DNA from: Theocolax elegans
Taxonomy: Eukaryota; Arthropoda; Insecta; Hymenoptera; Cerocephalidae
NCBI GenBank assembly: GCA_026168455.1
Contig: CM047425.1
Location: 8,530,001 to 8,594,000 of the forward strand
Length of the DNA: 64,000 nt
Direction: 5' to 3'
Every line of letters starts with the position of its first letter. Position 1 is the first letter of the stretch. The translations under genes and the position numbers were made by a program. A model generated the notes under the pieces. That model did not search any database. It was given only the letters and a program-made list of their open reading frames with translations, and was not told the DNA's origin. This document shows, one piece after another, positions 51,401 to 62,735 of this stretch.

Positions 51401-54400
51401 GCTTCTTATTTCACCGATTTATGCCTTTGTAATATTTTTGGAATTTCATTGTGGCTCGCATGACCCATTTTACTCTCGGATTACGAGATTACTGTTTGCT
51501 GAGCTTAAACCCTTGACTAATGTCCCGAAATGAATCACACGGTGAGGAACGATTTTTGCTCTACTAATGATTATGACAATGGTTGAATGTTTTAATAAAT
51601 TCCTTTTATATTCCAAGTGCACAACCTAGATAAGACATTTTTAGTAAGCGTCGGCAAATTTCTTTTTTATTACTCTCCTCGCGCCTCCTCGTTTATGCTT
51701 CTTTCAATTTTTCGACCAAGTCTCTGGAGCGCATCACACCGGTATAATGGTTAAGGCAAGCAAAAATTTATCATTTTGCCGTTCTCGCAATAACGCTATC
51801 CCCTTACCTCCATTTTCAACGTTACTCGTGAAAATTCTTACGAGCGCAGCTTCTTTTAATCCATCGGCTTTCCGACAGTGTGATCTTTGAACATCTTTTC
51901 CTTCGAAATACGTTGTTTACTCGAAACTCCAAGGCTTTCGGTTCGCGGAGTTGCATATACATGGAGTATTTCAAGTCTTTAGGTTGGAATGTGCTCTGGC
52001 GTCTTAGTACCGAGAAGCTCGAGTGTACTGCTGCATTCACCGGTATCGGCAGCTAACTCGAATCTGCAAACCTGTCATATATCTCTGGAATTGAAATACA
52101 CAGTCCTCATTCGTGACACTGTCTCTATCATTTTATCCGTTCCAAATGAAATTCCATGAAATTGAATTTAAATTCTTTTCCATCGTACCTTTTCAACAAA
52201 TTTGTTGGTTAAAAGAAGGTCGTATACAAGGAGAAATTATTTATGTAACTTCTTTGAATTAAACATTTGGTCAGTAACGTTGAACCACTTGATTGTCTCT
52301 ATATAAAATATGAAGAATTTTCATAATAAATGCAGAAACATTATGCTTAATGAATATTAGCGTTAGGACAAATTGCGTAATTCAATTCAGTTTTGCCCTA
52401 CATTTTTTCCTTTTCACGTCGTATTTGAAAGGTTCCTTTATTCAGAAATCTCGCGCTAGTACACATAATGACGAAACGAATTCTGGAGCTTTTGCTTTCC
52501 TGAATTACCATAATGAAGAAAAATAGAAAATGTGACCGACATACCCAGTTCTTGGAGTATTCCCCCCTCCCCTCTCTCTTGATCTTAAGATTCCAGTAGT
52601 TATTCGAAAATTTTAGGTCAAAAAACAGTGAGTTGGCTCGATTTTCTCGTAGTGCATTTTCTCCGAGACACTGAAGCGAAAGGGTCCGCGTCTTGGTGGA
52701 GTCGTCGGCACAGATGAAAGCGAAAAGAAGAAGGAAACGACAGCAGTCGCTATACCGCCGCGAGAAAGCTTCCGAGCCGCCTGTGTTGCGCCGCAAAGCT
52801 CGAAAGCTTGATGCTGTCGTTGCAGCAAAGAACTCCGTCACTCGGCTGACATTTTGAAAGTCGCGCTCGCACGTTTTATAGATGTGCATTTCGCCTTCTT
52901 CTACTGCGGGCGCCTCTTCCTCCCTCTTCTTTTCTTTTTTTTTTTACCTTCTTCGATTTCGTTAAAAATATCCTCCAGCGCCTTTGTGCTTCGCGCGACT
53001 CGCTTTCTTCTTCTATATACCCTTACCCCTTTGCTCCTTGCTCGCAGTCTTTTGGTTTTATTCAACTTGGCAACGCTCTCTTGCGAGAAAGCCTGCCCTC
53101 ACCACTGACTTTGATTGAACAAAGTACGCAGCCAAAGGCATTTCGTAAGGTTTGTCGCTTTCGGATAATAAAACTATCCCCGAAGATTGCACAATATTTC
53201 TAGTGTTATAAAAATATTAACTTTCGAAATTGAAAAATTGATTTTATAATTTTGAATTCAATAATTAAAATTTTTTAATAATACATAATTAACATTTTCC
53301 ACATTTGAATATAGACAATACACATCGCACGCGTTCCGTCCGAGTTAAATTTAAATCGTTGACAAGGCATGTAAAAGAATAAAGACGAAATAACAGCATA
53401 TCGTCTCGTTTTGACCGAGAGAATTGAATGTGATCAGAAGAACGATTACCGCAGTTACACTCTGCCAAGTGGTACATCGCGTGTACACGGCAGTTTAACT
53501 GGCATCATCGGCATCATCGCGGATGTAAGGTAAAAGTGCAAAAGCACGGTCGCGATCTTCCGCGAATAGCTATAATCGGCTTAACACGGCGCAATTGCCA
53601 AGCTTGGGCATCTTACGAAGATAAGCGACACTCCGTGCAACTCGATGGGCACAAGGAATAAGTGGCAGACGAGATGTGTATATATATATACGAACCCTGA
53701 GCGAGAGAGAACGCGCTCGCGTAATTGTGCAAAATGAACGCGGTCGAGGAGGAATGCAACTCTACGCTCGTGTATACATAACACGTGAGACGGACAGGAA
53801 TCTAACGTGAAGTAAAATAAAACTTACACTGAGAGTTATATGCCTCGGTATCTTGGATGCAAACATTGCGAGGTTAAGAATCAGGAAAGTATTTCAAGTT
53901 CTCGTTTATAATCTGCGTAATCTTATTCCGGCTACACGAACATAAGGACAGATTACGAGATAATTTTAAATAAATGCCATCGATAAGATTGAATTATAAC
54001 TGGAGCATGTTAATAGTTCCTCGTGATTATTTAGATTATTTTACATCCACCATTATCAACAGATTACAATATTAAATTCGCGTACGTTACAAATATTAAT
54101 TGTTCCGAAGAACAACGGTATATAACACGTAGGAGTGTACATGGGCTTAAAGGTTATCTGAAAAAGTAAAACTGTCTAGTTATATGGGCCTGAAAGAAGA
54201 AGGAAAGGTGTAGAAGGGAAGAGAAGAGGACGAGGGTAAAGTGCGAAGAGGAGGATATGTTTTGCTTTCCTTCTCTATTTCTCCTCTTGTTCTCTTCACT
54301 CTACGAACGAGATAGATAAGACGGAGAGGCATAGAGGCCCTCGCGGCGGTGAAATAACGACGTGAAAATGCGCACACGCGTGAGTTCCAAGTGCCTTTCC

Positions 54401-55848
54401 TGGCTAGTGTCTTTGCCTCTTCCGTCTCTACTGTCCAGGATGTGAAAATCTTTACGACACGCGGAGAATCTTGCGAATGCACTATTTTCTTCGCACATGC
54501 TTATTCCTTTTCATACGAATTCTTGCTTTCCCTTCTTATATATTTCCTTTTCCGTTGCTTCCACTTCGGCTGATGCCTTTCCCATTAAGGTCGACTCGTT
54601 TTTTTCCTTTCCCCTTGAAAATTGAAAATTCTAATGTAGGTCAAGTATTCTCTCACATTCTGCACTCTCTATACTGTAACGTGTGAAAAGTTTCATTTTC
54701 ACGCTGGTGCACGCGCTTTGCCAAATATTACTTTCTTGTAAATGTAGTTAATGACATATAAAGTTGTTTAGTTAATTGGAAAGCATCTCATCATACGTAT
54801 TTCTAAATGTTAATACATTTATTTTTATTTTAACGTTAATACTCTGTTATAATGAATATACTGATATTTTTACTTAGCAATATATAAATATTTTTAAAAA
54901 AATGCATAAAAAAAAACAAAATGTTTTTTTACGGAGAACATGAGAGTTAATTTAAAATAATACGATACGTTCGAGTGATATAGATTTTCATTAAACAAAA
55001 GTGATTGTAAAATGAATGATTCGAGTGAATTTAAAAATTTCGAATAAACATTGTAAATTCAAAAATAAAATTTTAATTTAACGAGCTGTATCGATACGTA
55101 TACCCACGATTTAGTCTTATTAAAATACGTTTTTTGTTATTTTTAAAAGGAGCGGCTCGATTTAATAGGGGACATGAATTAAGAGCGACATACTTTTGAC
55201 ATTATCATGCGCACGTCCCGCGTCATTTTTCACCCCTGGTGCATTCCTTCCAGCAAAACACTTTATGTATATGTATATAGAGAGAAAGAGAGAGAGAGAG
55301 GCGGGTGTGGTTTCCCCTTCAGAGTTTTTCCTTTCAGACACGCAGCGTAAGAATAAAGCAAAGTAAAAAAAAAGATCAATTTGAAAAGATTTTAAGGACG
55401 AGAAGCGCCATTAACGAAGCGCGCGGGTCGCGTGTCGGTGACGTTCTCTCCATCTCCTTCACGCTCCCTCTCTCTTTCTCTCGCATTCTCTCTTTGGTCG
55501 CACAGCAACGTCTGGCCCTAGCGGAAGGCGATTGCCGAGCCGGAAGTCGTTCCCCGATTGACGGACTCTGACAGTCGCACGCTCCCTTCGGGGCCAACAA
55601 TACCGCGCGCTTTGGCCTCGCTTTCCTCTCTTTCTCTCCTCTTCTCTCCTCTCCTCTCTCCAGATTCTGCACAATAGATAGGAAAAGAGGGAGAGCGAGA
55701 GAGGGAGAGAGACCTAGAGCGCGATACACCGCACACCGCGAATCTCTCGTAATTGAGTTTCCCGTCGCGGCAGCCGTGCCCTTCTCTGACTTATCATCCG
55801 TAACGTTCGCCCCTAGACTCGGCTGCCTTTTTTCCCAAAGACATTTTT

Positions 55849-55852
<4 letters not shown>
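51401..55852. other. Non-coding stretch
   Basis: Mixed composition with AT-rich DNA at 52,100-52,400, 53,200-53,300 and 54,740-55,150, a GA tract at 55279-55300 and CT-rich DNA at 55,440-55,700. Open frames are short or repeat-driven; the longest, 246 codons on the minus strand at 55376-56116, is Arg/Glu repeat. Confidence 0.6.
55279..55300. repeat. (GA)n tract
   Basis: GA tract with one AAA interruption. Confidence 0.85.

Positions 55853-55901
<49 letters not shown>
55853..55901. repeat. (CT)n microsatellite, longest CT tract
   Basis: About 24 CT units. Confidence 0.95.
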
Positions 55902-55902
<1 letters not shown>

Positions 55903-58029
55903 TCTCGTTACTCGACCATTTTCCCCCCTTTTCACTGTTGACCCTTCTCCCGTTTACGGCTCGTAATTGATTTGTCACGATTGCATAATTTTGCGGATGC
56001 TGGAGGTTAGATCGACAGATTGTGCCACTCAACTCGATATAGAACTGCAGAAAAAGCACTTTCAAAAGCTCTTTTGTCATTTCTTCTCGCTCGTGAACAA
56101 TACTATTATCGATCAAATTTTTTTTTTTATTTTTTCACGTTTAACGATGAAATTGCAGTTAACGATCCAGCTGCACGAGGTGTAATTGCTACGTAAACAA
56201 ACCCACGATACAAGAAAAAATTCGATATTTCAGTATTTACAGACTACGTTATATTAACAATATTATTAATATTAACCGTCACAAATAAATAATTAAAGGA
56301 ATAATAATATTTTGTTAAATTAAGTGAAATTCCGCGCACAGTACGTGAACAAGTTTAACGTATACCTTAAAATGAAAATAAATCACGAGTAAATGTAAAG
56401 GTACCTATATGATATAATACGTAATCGGCATCGAGACCACACTCGTTGCGCGATTCACGCGAGGTTCTCCATCTCGAATGCCGGTTCGTCCGTTTGACTC
56501 CCGCGAAAAGAGCCGTTATAAATCGAGTGAACTGAGTGCGCTGATCACTTTTTATTTTTCGGGGTTCGCTTATAAGCAAGCCGACAACACACGACTCTCG
56601 AAATATTTTTCTTTCTCCCTCAAGGCTCTCGGGAAATCACTATATTTAACCATAAGAACCAGGGCATTAAATCGAGCTGCGAGAAAACATAATCTCTCTC
56701 TTTTAGTCCGTATGTGCTGGGTGACTAATGTCCAACGATTCGCGCCGCAGTATCATGTACACACTGCCAACTCATGGGTATCATATCTTACGTGTGTTCT
56801 TTTACGTTAAGCTCTAAGAAATCTAAATCTATTAGATTTAAAATTTAATTAGAACAATTTTTACATTACCTAATATTTATCATATTTATAAAATAATTTT
56901 ATCGTATATTAATTTAGATGCGAGGAATCAAACGAAATTATATCTTTTATACTTTTGTACAGTAAAAAATATTTCAATTGTTACTACCAAATAAATTCAA
57001 CTTTTACATTTGGTACGAGGAACGATTATTAATCTATTAAAATGTGTTCAACATTATTCTAACGTCTAGATTTATGTCTTGCTGATATCAACGACATGTA
57101 ATTTGATTCTAAAGTACTCGTATTGAACAATAATTCAATTAGTTATTACATTAATTTGGACTCTAAAGTAATTAGTCTAAATTTCTTCGAAGAAAATCGT
57201 AGAAGTACAGGGATAATTCGAGAAATTCAAGTGTGAAAATAAAAGTATTAGAGAAAACATAGCGCCATTTCTTAATTCTTCGAATTCCACGTGAGATTTA
57301 TACCTGAGTTTGGATTGAGAGCTATAACGTCGATTGGCATTCACGCGGGAAAACCTGCTTCGTTTCCTTCTTTTCTTTGCTTGTATTTTGCTCTCCATGC
57401 TGTCACGCTCTTTTATACATATATATATACTATGCAAGTATATCGTTCGATGTAAATCATTTGGTTGTCCGATAGTTGCAAGGATTATGATGTTTTGTAA
57501 CAATGACTCGTGCAACTTACACGATTCTCTCTTTTACTCTCTATAAACTAGTTTAGACAAATAAAACTTATATGTTTATAGCTTATGAGCATTGAATAGA
57601 ATAAATATATCACGCATATTTATATAATAATATTTAATAGTCATATGTTTTGTCAATACGCATATATAATCTTTTACAATTTTAAATATATATAAATATT
57701 CATAGATTGACATTAATGTAGGGTTTAAGAAAAAAGCAGTAATATACACTTGTATTTTTTGTGTTTACTCTGAATGCGTATTCAATTTTTTTCATTATAA
57801 ATTGCGTTATTAATTTATTCGAGACTAATCCGATATAACTAATAGCTCGAATTTTTATTATTATTTACCATGAGCATGAATCTTTTATTAATTAAATCCA
57901 TGACATATTAATTAAAAATCGACATTCTAATAAGACGATAATTACTTTCATTAAATTAATCTACATACATACTATCAATTTACCGGGAAGCTAATCAAGC
58001 ATAAAACGTATTTAATTAGAAAGTAATAA
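55902..58029. other. Non-coding stretch downstream of the neprilysin-like gene
   Basis: Becomes very AT-rich from about 56,800 to 58,000. No exon of the neprilysin-like gene is needed here, because the stop codon and an AATAAA lie at 58,030-58,056. No second gene copy was found. Confidence 0.6.
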
Positions 58030-58035
58030 TTTATT
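58030..58035 (-). terminator. Polyadenylation signal AATAAA of the neprilysin-like gene
   Basis: The minus strand reads AATAATAAAT starting about 15 nt after the TAA stop codon; the canonical AATAAA hexamer occupies these coordinates. It is the first such hexamer after the stop and lies in AT-rich DNA, which implies a very short 3' UTR. Other AATAAA hexamers further downstream could also be used. Confidence 0.5.
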
Positions 58036-58053
58036 ATTCTGGGTTATACCAGT

Positions 58054-61000
58054 TTACAGTTTAAATGGCGATATTTCACACAAAGGTTCTGCGTACGCTT
58101 CTATACAATTAAATGCAGAAAAGTGTTCCTTAAACAGCTTTAATATATTCGAGGCTATATCGTTCGTCCAGTAACAATGAGCCTAAATTAAATAAATAAG
58201 TGAGAATATCAATTTTTCATCAAAAGAAACCCGAGGTACGGTGCAGTAAAAAGATAAAATTGTACCTTTATGTATGACATAATGAAAATTGCGTCTTCCG
58301 CAAAGATCACACCTTTAAATGTAAAAGGGTTTCTTCCGCTTCCACTTCCCCGGTAATGTTCGTGCATTGCTTGGTATGCTGTTTTCAAAGCAAAAAATTC
58401 TGACAATATAATATCTAGATGTGTATTCTGCAATTTAAAATGAAAAAATTGATTTATATATAATGAATCATTTATATAATGAATTTATTAAATAATATAA
58501 TACTGACAGTTTTTTCTTTAATTCTTAAACATTCTTTTTCTTTATTTGAATGATGAGCGTGTGGTAATAACCAATCCACTTTATTATCAAATTTTTCATA
58601 AATATTTAACTTTCTGTTGTTTATTAAGTCATAAAGAAATCGTGCTATCTCTGTACCATAGTACCCATAAGAAAATTCTCTGAAACATATTTTATTTATT
58701 TTAATATATAAATTAAATAATTAATTGACAAGTAAAATAGGACACTTATTTAAATATGAACGAATTGACTCGTGATAACCTTATCTCAAAGTCTTCTAAA
58801 ATAGTGTCCATATTTAAACTTTATAATTTGTCACGGGCGATTAATTGTACAACTATTACCTGCATATTATAAGTTAGAGTAATATCTTACTTGTGAATCG
58901 ATGGAGATACGAGTTTGTCCTTGGTTAAATATATTTTCAACACTAAAATGTAAATTTAAATTAAATGCTTGAAATTGTTCATTAAATCATTGTTAAAAAG
59001 TAAACTAATACATACTTAGACGATTCTGATCTTTATTAAGTTCCCTTATACTAAAAGGTAAAATTTTCATTGACCTAAAAAAAAAAACAAGGATTAAAAT
59101 GTTTTCTTCAACATATCTTTAATAAATAAGTATGAAATTTATGAATTATAATGAGTGAAACATTTTATTACCTATCGCTAAACAGAAAATTAAATATCGC
59201 TCGATTCATTTCTTTATGATAGTTAATTATATCTACGTTGTAATCACCCGTTAATTTTAACTGTAATACAAAATATATGTGTGGATGTTATTAAGCTTAT
59301 TATCTACCTATGTATATTTTCGAATAAACCACCGAAATGCTTACATCTTTATAAAATGATTCAATTAGTGATAAATTTGAACCTTTCATAAGAAGTTCAG
59401 TAATTTCTTGTAAATATCTCTGCATTTGAGATTGCGAAGCAAGGACCAAATCAACATTCATAACATTTATTATTTGGTTCACCATATCTCTTGCAGCCTT
59501 AAGCAATAATTTCTAAAAGCAATAATGTAATATATAATTATGTGTTTCAATAATTCGTAAAATATTAAGTCATTATCTTACTGAATCCTCTCTTTCGTAT
59601 TTGTTTAATAATTCATAGGAAACACCGTAAAGTTTCGTCTGATTTGAACAATACGTGAATCTAAAATGGACGCAATAATCAGTCTTAATAAATGTTCAAA
59701 TACTGCATATAGTTATTAAATTGTATAAATTTACTTATTTTCCTTTTGTAGTTTATTCCTTGTATTCCAAACGAGCACGCTTGGATTGTCAATTAACATT
59801 TTGACAGCCATAAAATTGACTAAAATTTAATTAAATTTTATTAATAAAAATAAGTATAAATATATCTACAAACACATGTATATTTACCTATATTATGCTC
59901 TTTGGAAAACATGTTTACAATCTTTTCAAATTCATGAAAATACTGCACGTTTCTCACAATAATATATTCACGATTGATATTCTCATTTCTATGTTTGTTG
60001 AACATATTTATTATGGTATCGTACCAATATTTCTAAAATTTAAATTATTTTTAAAAAGGAAGTATACTTGATTGATTGCTATATTACATATAAAACTTAC
60101 GTTCATATTATCGTCACTGTTGATCCAATCAGATAGATTTTTAAATCCGTATACATCATCTTTTGGTATAACCTACAAATTTTAAAGATTATTCACTTGC
60201 CACTAATTTAATTGTGTTTGTTTATACCTTATTTAAAGACGCGAAGAAATGCATGGCTAATTCAAACTCGGCTTTTTCTTTCGATGAAGCTTTTAAGTCG
60301 AATGCCAAGTTTTCTAAAGATGTGTACGAGTCAAATAATTCAATCGATGATGGAGGTTCCAACTAATATTAACAAAATAAAAAATATAATATTTTATATT
60401 TCATCAATATAAGTACGTTAGAATAACTAATAGCAATTGTAAATATCATAATACTTACAACAAAATATAATTTATTATTATCACTGTATTCGCTTATGCG
60501 AAAAAATAAATGGCCATAATATTCCGATAATTCTTGATCAACCAACTGCCATGAGGATGCATTTTGAATAATGTGTTTAAACGCGATTTCTGTCAAACTT
60601 TCTGATTTAAGAGATACACTTGCATCTAGAAAAATATTAAATAGATATTGATAAGTGCAGCTTAGATTTAATTAAACAAAATCGTATAAAAGTTGTTATT
60701 ATACCTGTTTCTATACATCCTTGATACAATTGTTTTTCTATAGCTACAGAATTTAAATCATCTGCTTTAACTGGTTGACTCAACAATTCTGAAAAATAGT
60801 AATTATTAATTTAATTATTCCTCAATCGTTTTCTAAGATTCGAATAAATTAACTTGTTAAAGTTTAAATTATCACTATCTTGACCTGCGACATATTTGTT
60901 TGCATTGAGTAAATCATTAATCAATGGTTCCTTAACTAACTTATTCTCCTTTGGTCGAGTCCAGTCAAACCAATATGAACCGCACACGAATTCTAGCGTT

Positions 61001-61432
61001 TCTGAGCAAGAATTATATTTTTTATGAAGATTATCTATCAGATTTTTATCTGGAAAATCAAAATGCACGTGAAGTGAAATAAACAATTGCGAGATAATAA
61101 AATAATTTAGTGTTATACATACTTAATAAATCTAAAGAATCTTGATTCAATTTAGAGATATCTGTAGAATCTGTTGCATTAGAATGGCTCGATGTTAGTG
61201 CGTTATATATCGTTAAACGTGATAAGATTGCATTCTTCAAATCTTCAACGGCTGCACTCGGAAGAGCCGATACTCGACACGCGTAAATTAAGAAAATGCA
61301 GCTGTTAGAGTGTGAATATAGGGAAAAATATTTTGTTATATAATACCAAATATAAAGTACGAATATTTAAATATTTAAATCAACAGTAATAACTTAAATA
61401 AAATATACGTACACAAGTTTTCGCAGATACAT
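58054..61432 (-). CDS. Secreted neprilysin-like (M13 family) protein, catalytically dead, 17 coding exons
   Basis: Coding exons, read 5' to 3' on the minus strand: 61432-61413, 61301-61123, 61049-60885, 60788-60705, 60625-60459, 60362-60228, 60172-60101, 60032-59888, 59819-59735, 59660-59582, 59512-59345, 59260-59172, 59074-59016, 58942-58891, 58679-58508, 58427-58266, 58182-58054. They total 1962 nt (653 codons plus TAA), all joined at GT-AG borders and in phase. The protein starts with a signal peptide (MYLRKLVCIFLIYACRVSA, cleaved near residue 19 or 23). It then follows the neprilysin order: C81...FVCG (C89), YQGC (C146), C355, GTEIARFLYD (508-517) where active members have GHEITHGFDD, C550, ALKTAYQAM (570-578) where they have the ENIAD-GGLK-AYQAY block, FIMSYIKAHC (C614), FNC (C637), C646. 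The eight cysteines match the four core disulfides of human neprilysin (80-735, 88-695, 143-411, 621-747, from memory). Five N-glycosylation sequons (N48, N171, N262, N357, N423) fit secretion. Zinc ligands are lost (T509, R513, I563), so peptidase activity is not expected; the intact frame argues for a kept binding or decoy role, which is inference. Weak points: the exon 3 donor (GTCAAG), the exon 15 donor (GTCAGT) and the choice of start. An in-frame ATG 18 codons upstream (61486) could give a longer N terminus. Insects carry many secreted, partly inactive neprilysin-like genes; I do not assign a symbol. Confidence 0.9.
58640..58654 (-). other. Degenerate HExxH zinc site (reads T-E-I-A-R)
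   Basis: This is residues 509-513 of the neprilysin-like protein, in exon 15. In active M13 peptidases the aligned motif is HEITH: the two histidines bind zinc and the glutamate activates water. Here the codons give Thr, Glu, Ile, Ala, Arg, so only the glutamate is kept. The flanking match (G before the motif, FLYD after it against GFDD) fixes the alignment. The third ligand, the Glu of ENIAD, aligns with Ile563 (58410-58412); the second acid of that motif is Glu567 (58398-58400) in place of Asp. Confidence 0.85.
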
Positions 61433-61491
61433 CTTTCTACCTCGAATAACGTGTATTAAACTGGAAACTACGACATTTATGTTCATTGAAT
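61433..61491 (-). promoter_or_regulatory. Possible 5' UTR and initiator of the neprilysin-like gene
   Basis: A TCATTC sequence on the minus strand (61488-61493) matches the arthropod initiator TCAKTY and would put +1 at 61491, 59 nt before the chosen ATG. A GATAAAAG stretch lies about 36 nt upstream of that +1, slightly far for a TATA box. If transcription starts here, the in-frame ATG at 61486 falls only 5 nt from the cap and would probably be skipped for the one at 61432, which opens a good signal peptide. Motif-based only. Confidence 0.25.
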
Positions 61492-62020
61492 GAGCGGAAA
61501 ACGATAACGATAAATCAGCTCTTTTATCACATTTTAGGGAAATTACGTCTTTATAGTAATTATTTTTTTTAATCATATTAGTGTTATCTTTTAATAAAAT
61601 TATCCAACATATGCGTGTATTTATTACTCGAAAGGGAAAGTTCAACTTTTGAATATTCATTGAAACATATTTTGAAACTTGTAAAGTTAACTCTCAAATT
61701 AATATGACAATCAAAAGACAATTACAGGCATAAACTAATAAGTGTGTATAAACACCAAAATATCATCTCGCGTTAAAAACATTTCTGTAGCTCGTATAGC
61801 ATTTACGACCGTGGGGGGTAAAATGAACGTGAGATCATAATTGATTGAGATTCTTAACGATGGAGATCTTCGTATGTAATAAATTGCGATATCGCCTGTC
61901 TCGGAAAGACAAGCCAGGAAATTTGCAAAACATTACCAAGAGAGATTTGCACCCAATGTCGGTGGAGAATAAACTGATAGCAACGACAGCTAAGCGAATG
62001 AAGATGACAGCGATGCGTCG

Positions 62021-62045
62021 ATGATAATGATGATGATGATGATGA
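62021..62045. repeat. (ATG)n microsatellite
   Basis: About eight ATG units with one ATA. Confidence 0.9.
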
Positions 62046-62703
62046 CGCAGGTTGTAATGATGATGACAGCGAGTTACGATCGTACGGTCTACGTATACGG
62101 AGATTTACCCTTTATTGCTGCGTCCGCTCGCAATGTGTCTATTTACTTGAGACTGAAAGTTTACTTACGCTATATTTTTGTGTGCATCTATTCCCATAAG
62201 TTAAATTACGTTTAACAATATCAACGGGGTAATTCAAATTTACGTATAAATAATTATGTACTTCTAAATTTTAACTTTTTTTTTGTACTTTTTCATTAAA
62301 CTTTACTTTTCTTTTTTAATTGATAGATTTTATAATCTACGTCGAAAGAAACTCGAAAATCAAACTCTAAGGCAAATACGATCATTCAATATCGCAAACA
62401 GTTATCTTCGTAATGATTAATTTCTCCTACAGTCACGCATATTAATTTTGCATCGAACACGCAAATCGTTCGGCGTCTTCTCACATATGCATATACTTTA
62501 TTCCCAACGTATTTATAATGCAACTAGTAAATTTAGTATAAGAAAACTTTATGATTTCGATAAACACATACCGCAAAAGTACTTGCATAAAAATATAAAA
62601 TTTTATAATCCTTGAAAATAGTTCTGATTCATTCGATAACGCCAGGAAGTAAAAGTTACGAGCGCCTCGGTATACATTCGATAAGTATGACGCGTCGTCC
62701 AGC

Positions 62704-62735
62704 CTCTCTCTCTTTTCTCTCTCTCTCTCTTTATC
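62704..62735. repeat. CT-rich tract
   Basis: CT dinucleotides interrupted by TTTT. Confidence 0.85.

Noticed and set aside
55376..56116. 246-codon minus-strand open frame, the longest unspliced one
   Set aside because: Its centre is a (GA)n-encoded Arg/Glu run and the rest is low-complexity GA/CT DNA. No domain, and overlapping frames are open for the same reason.
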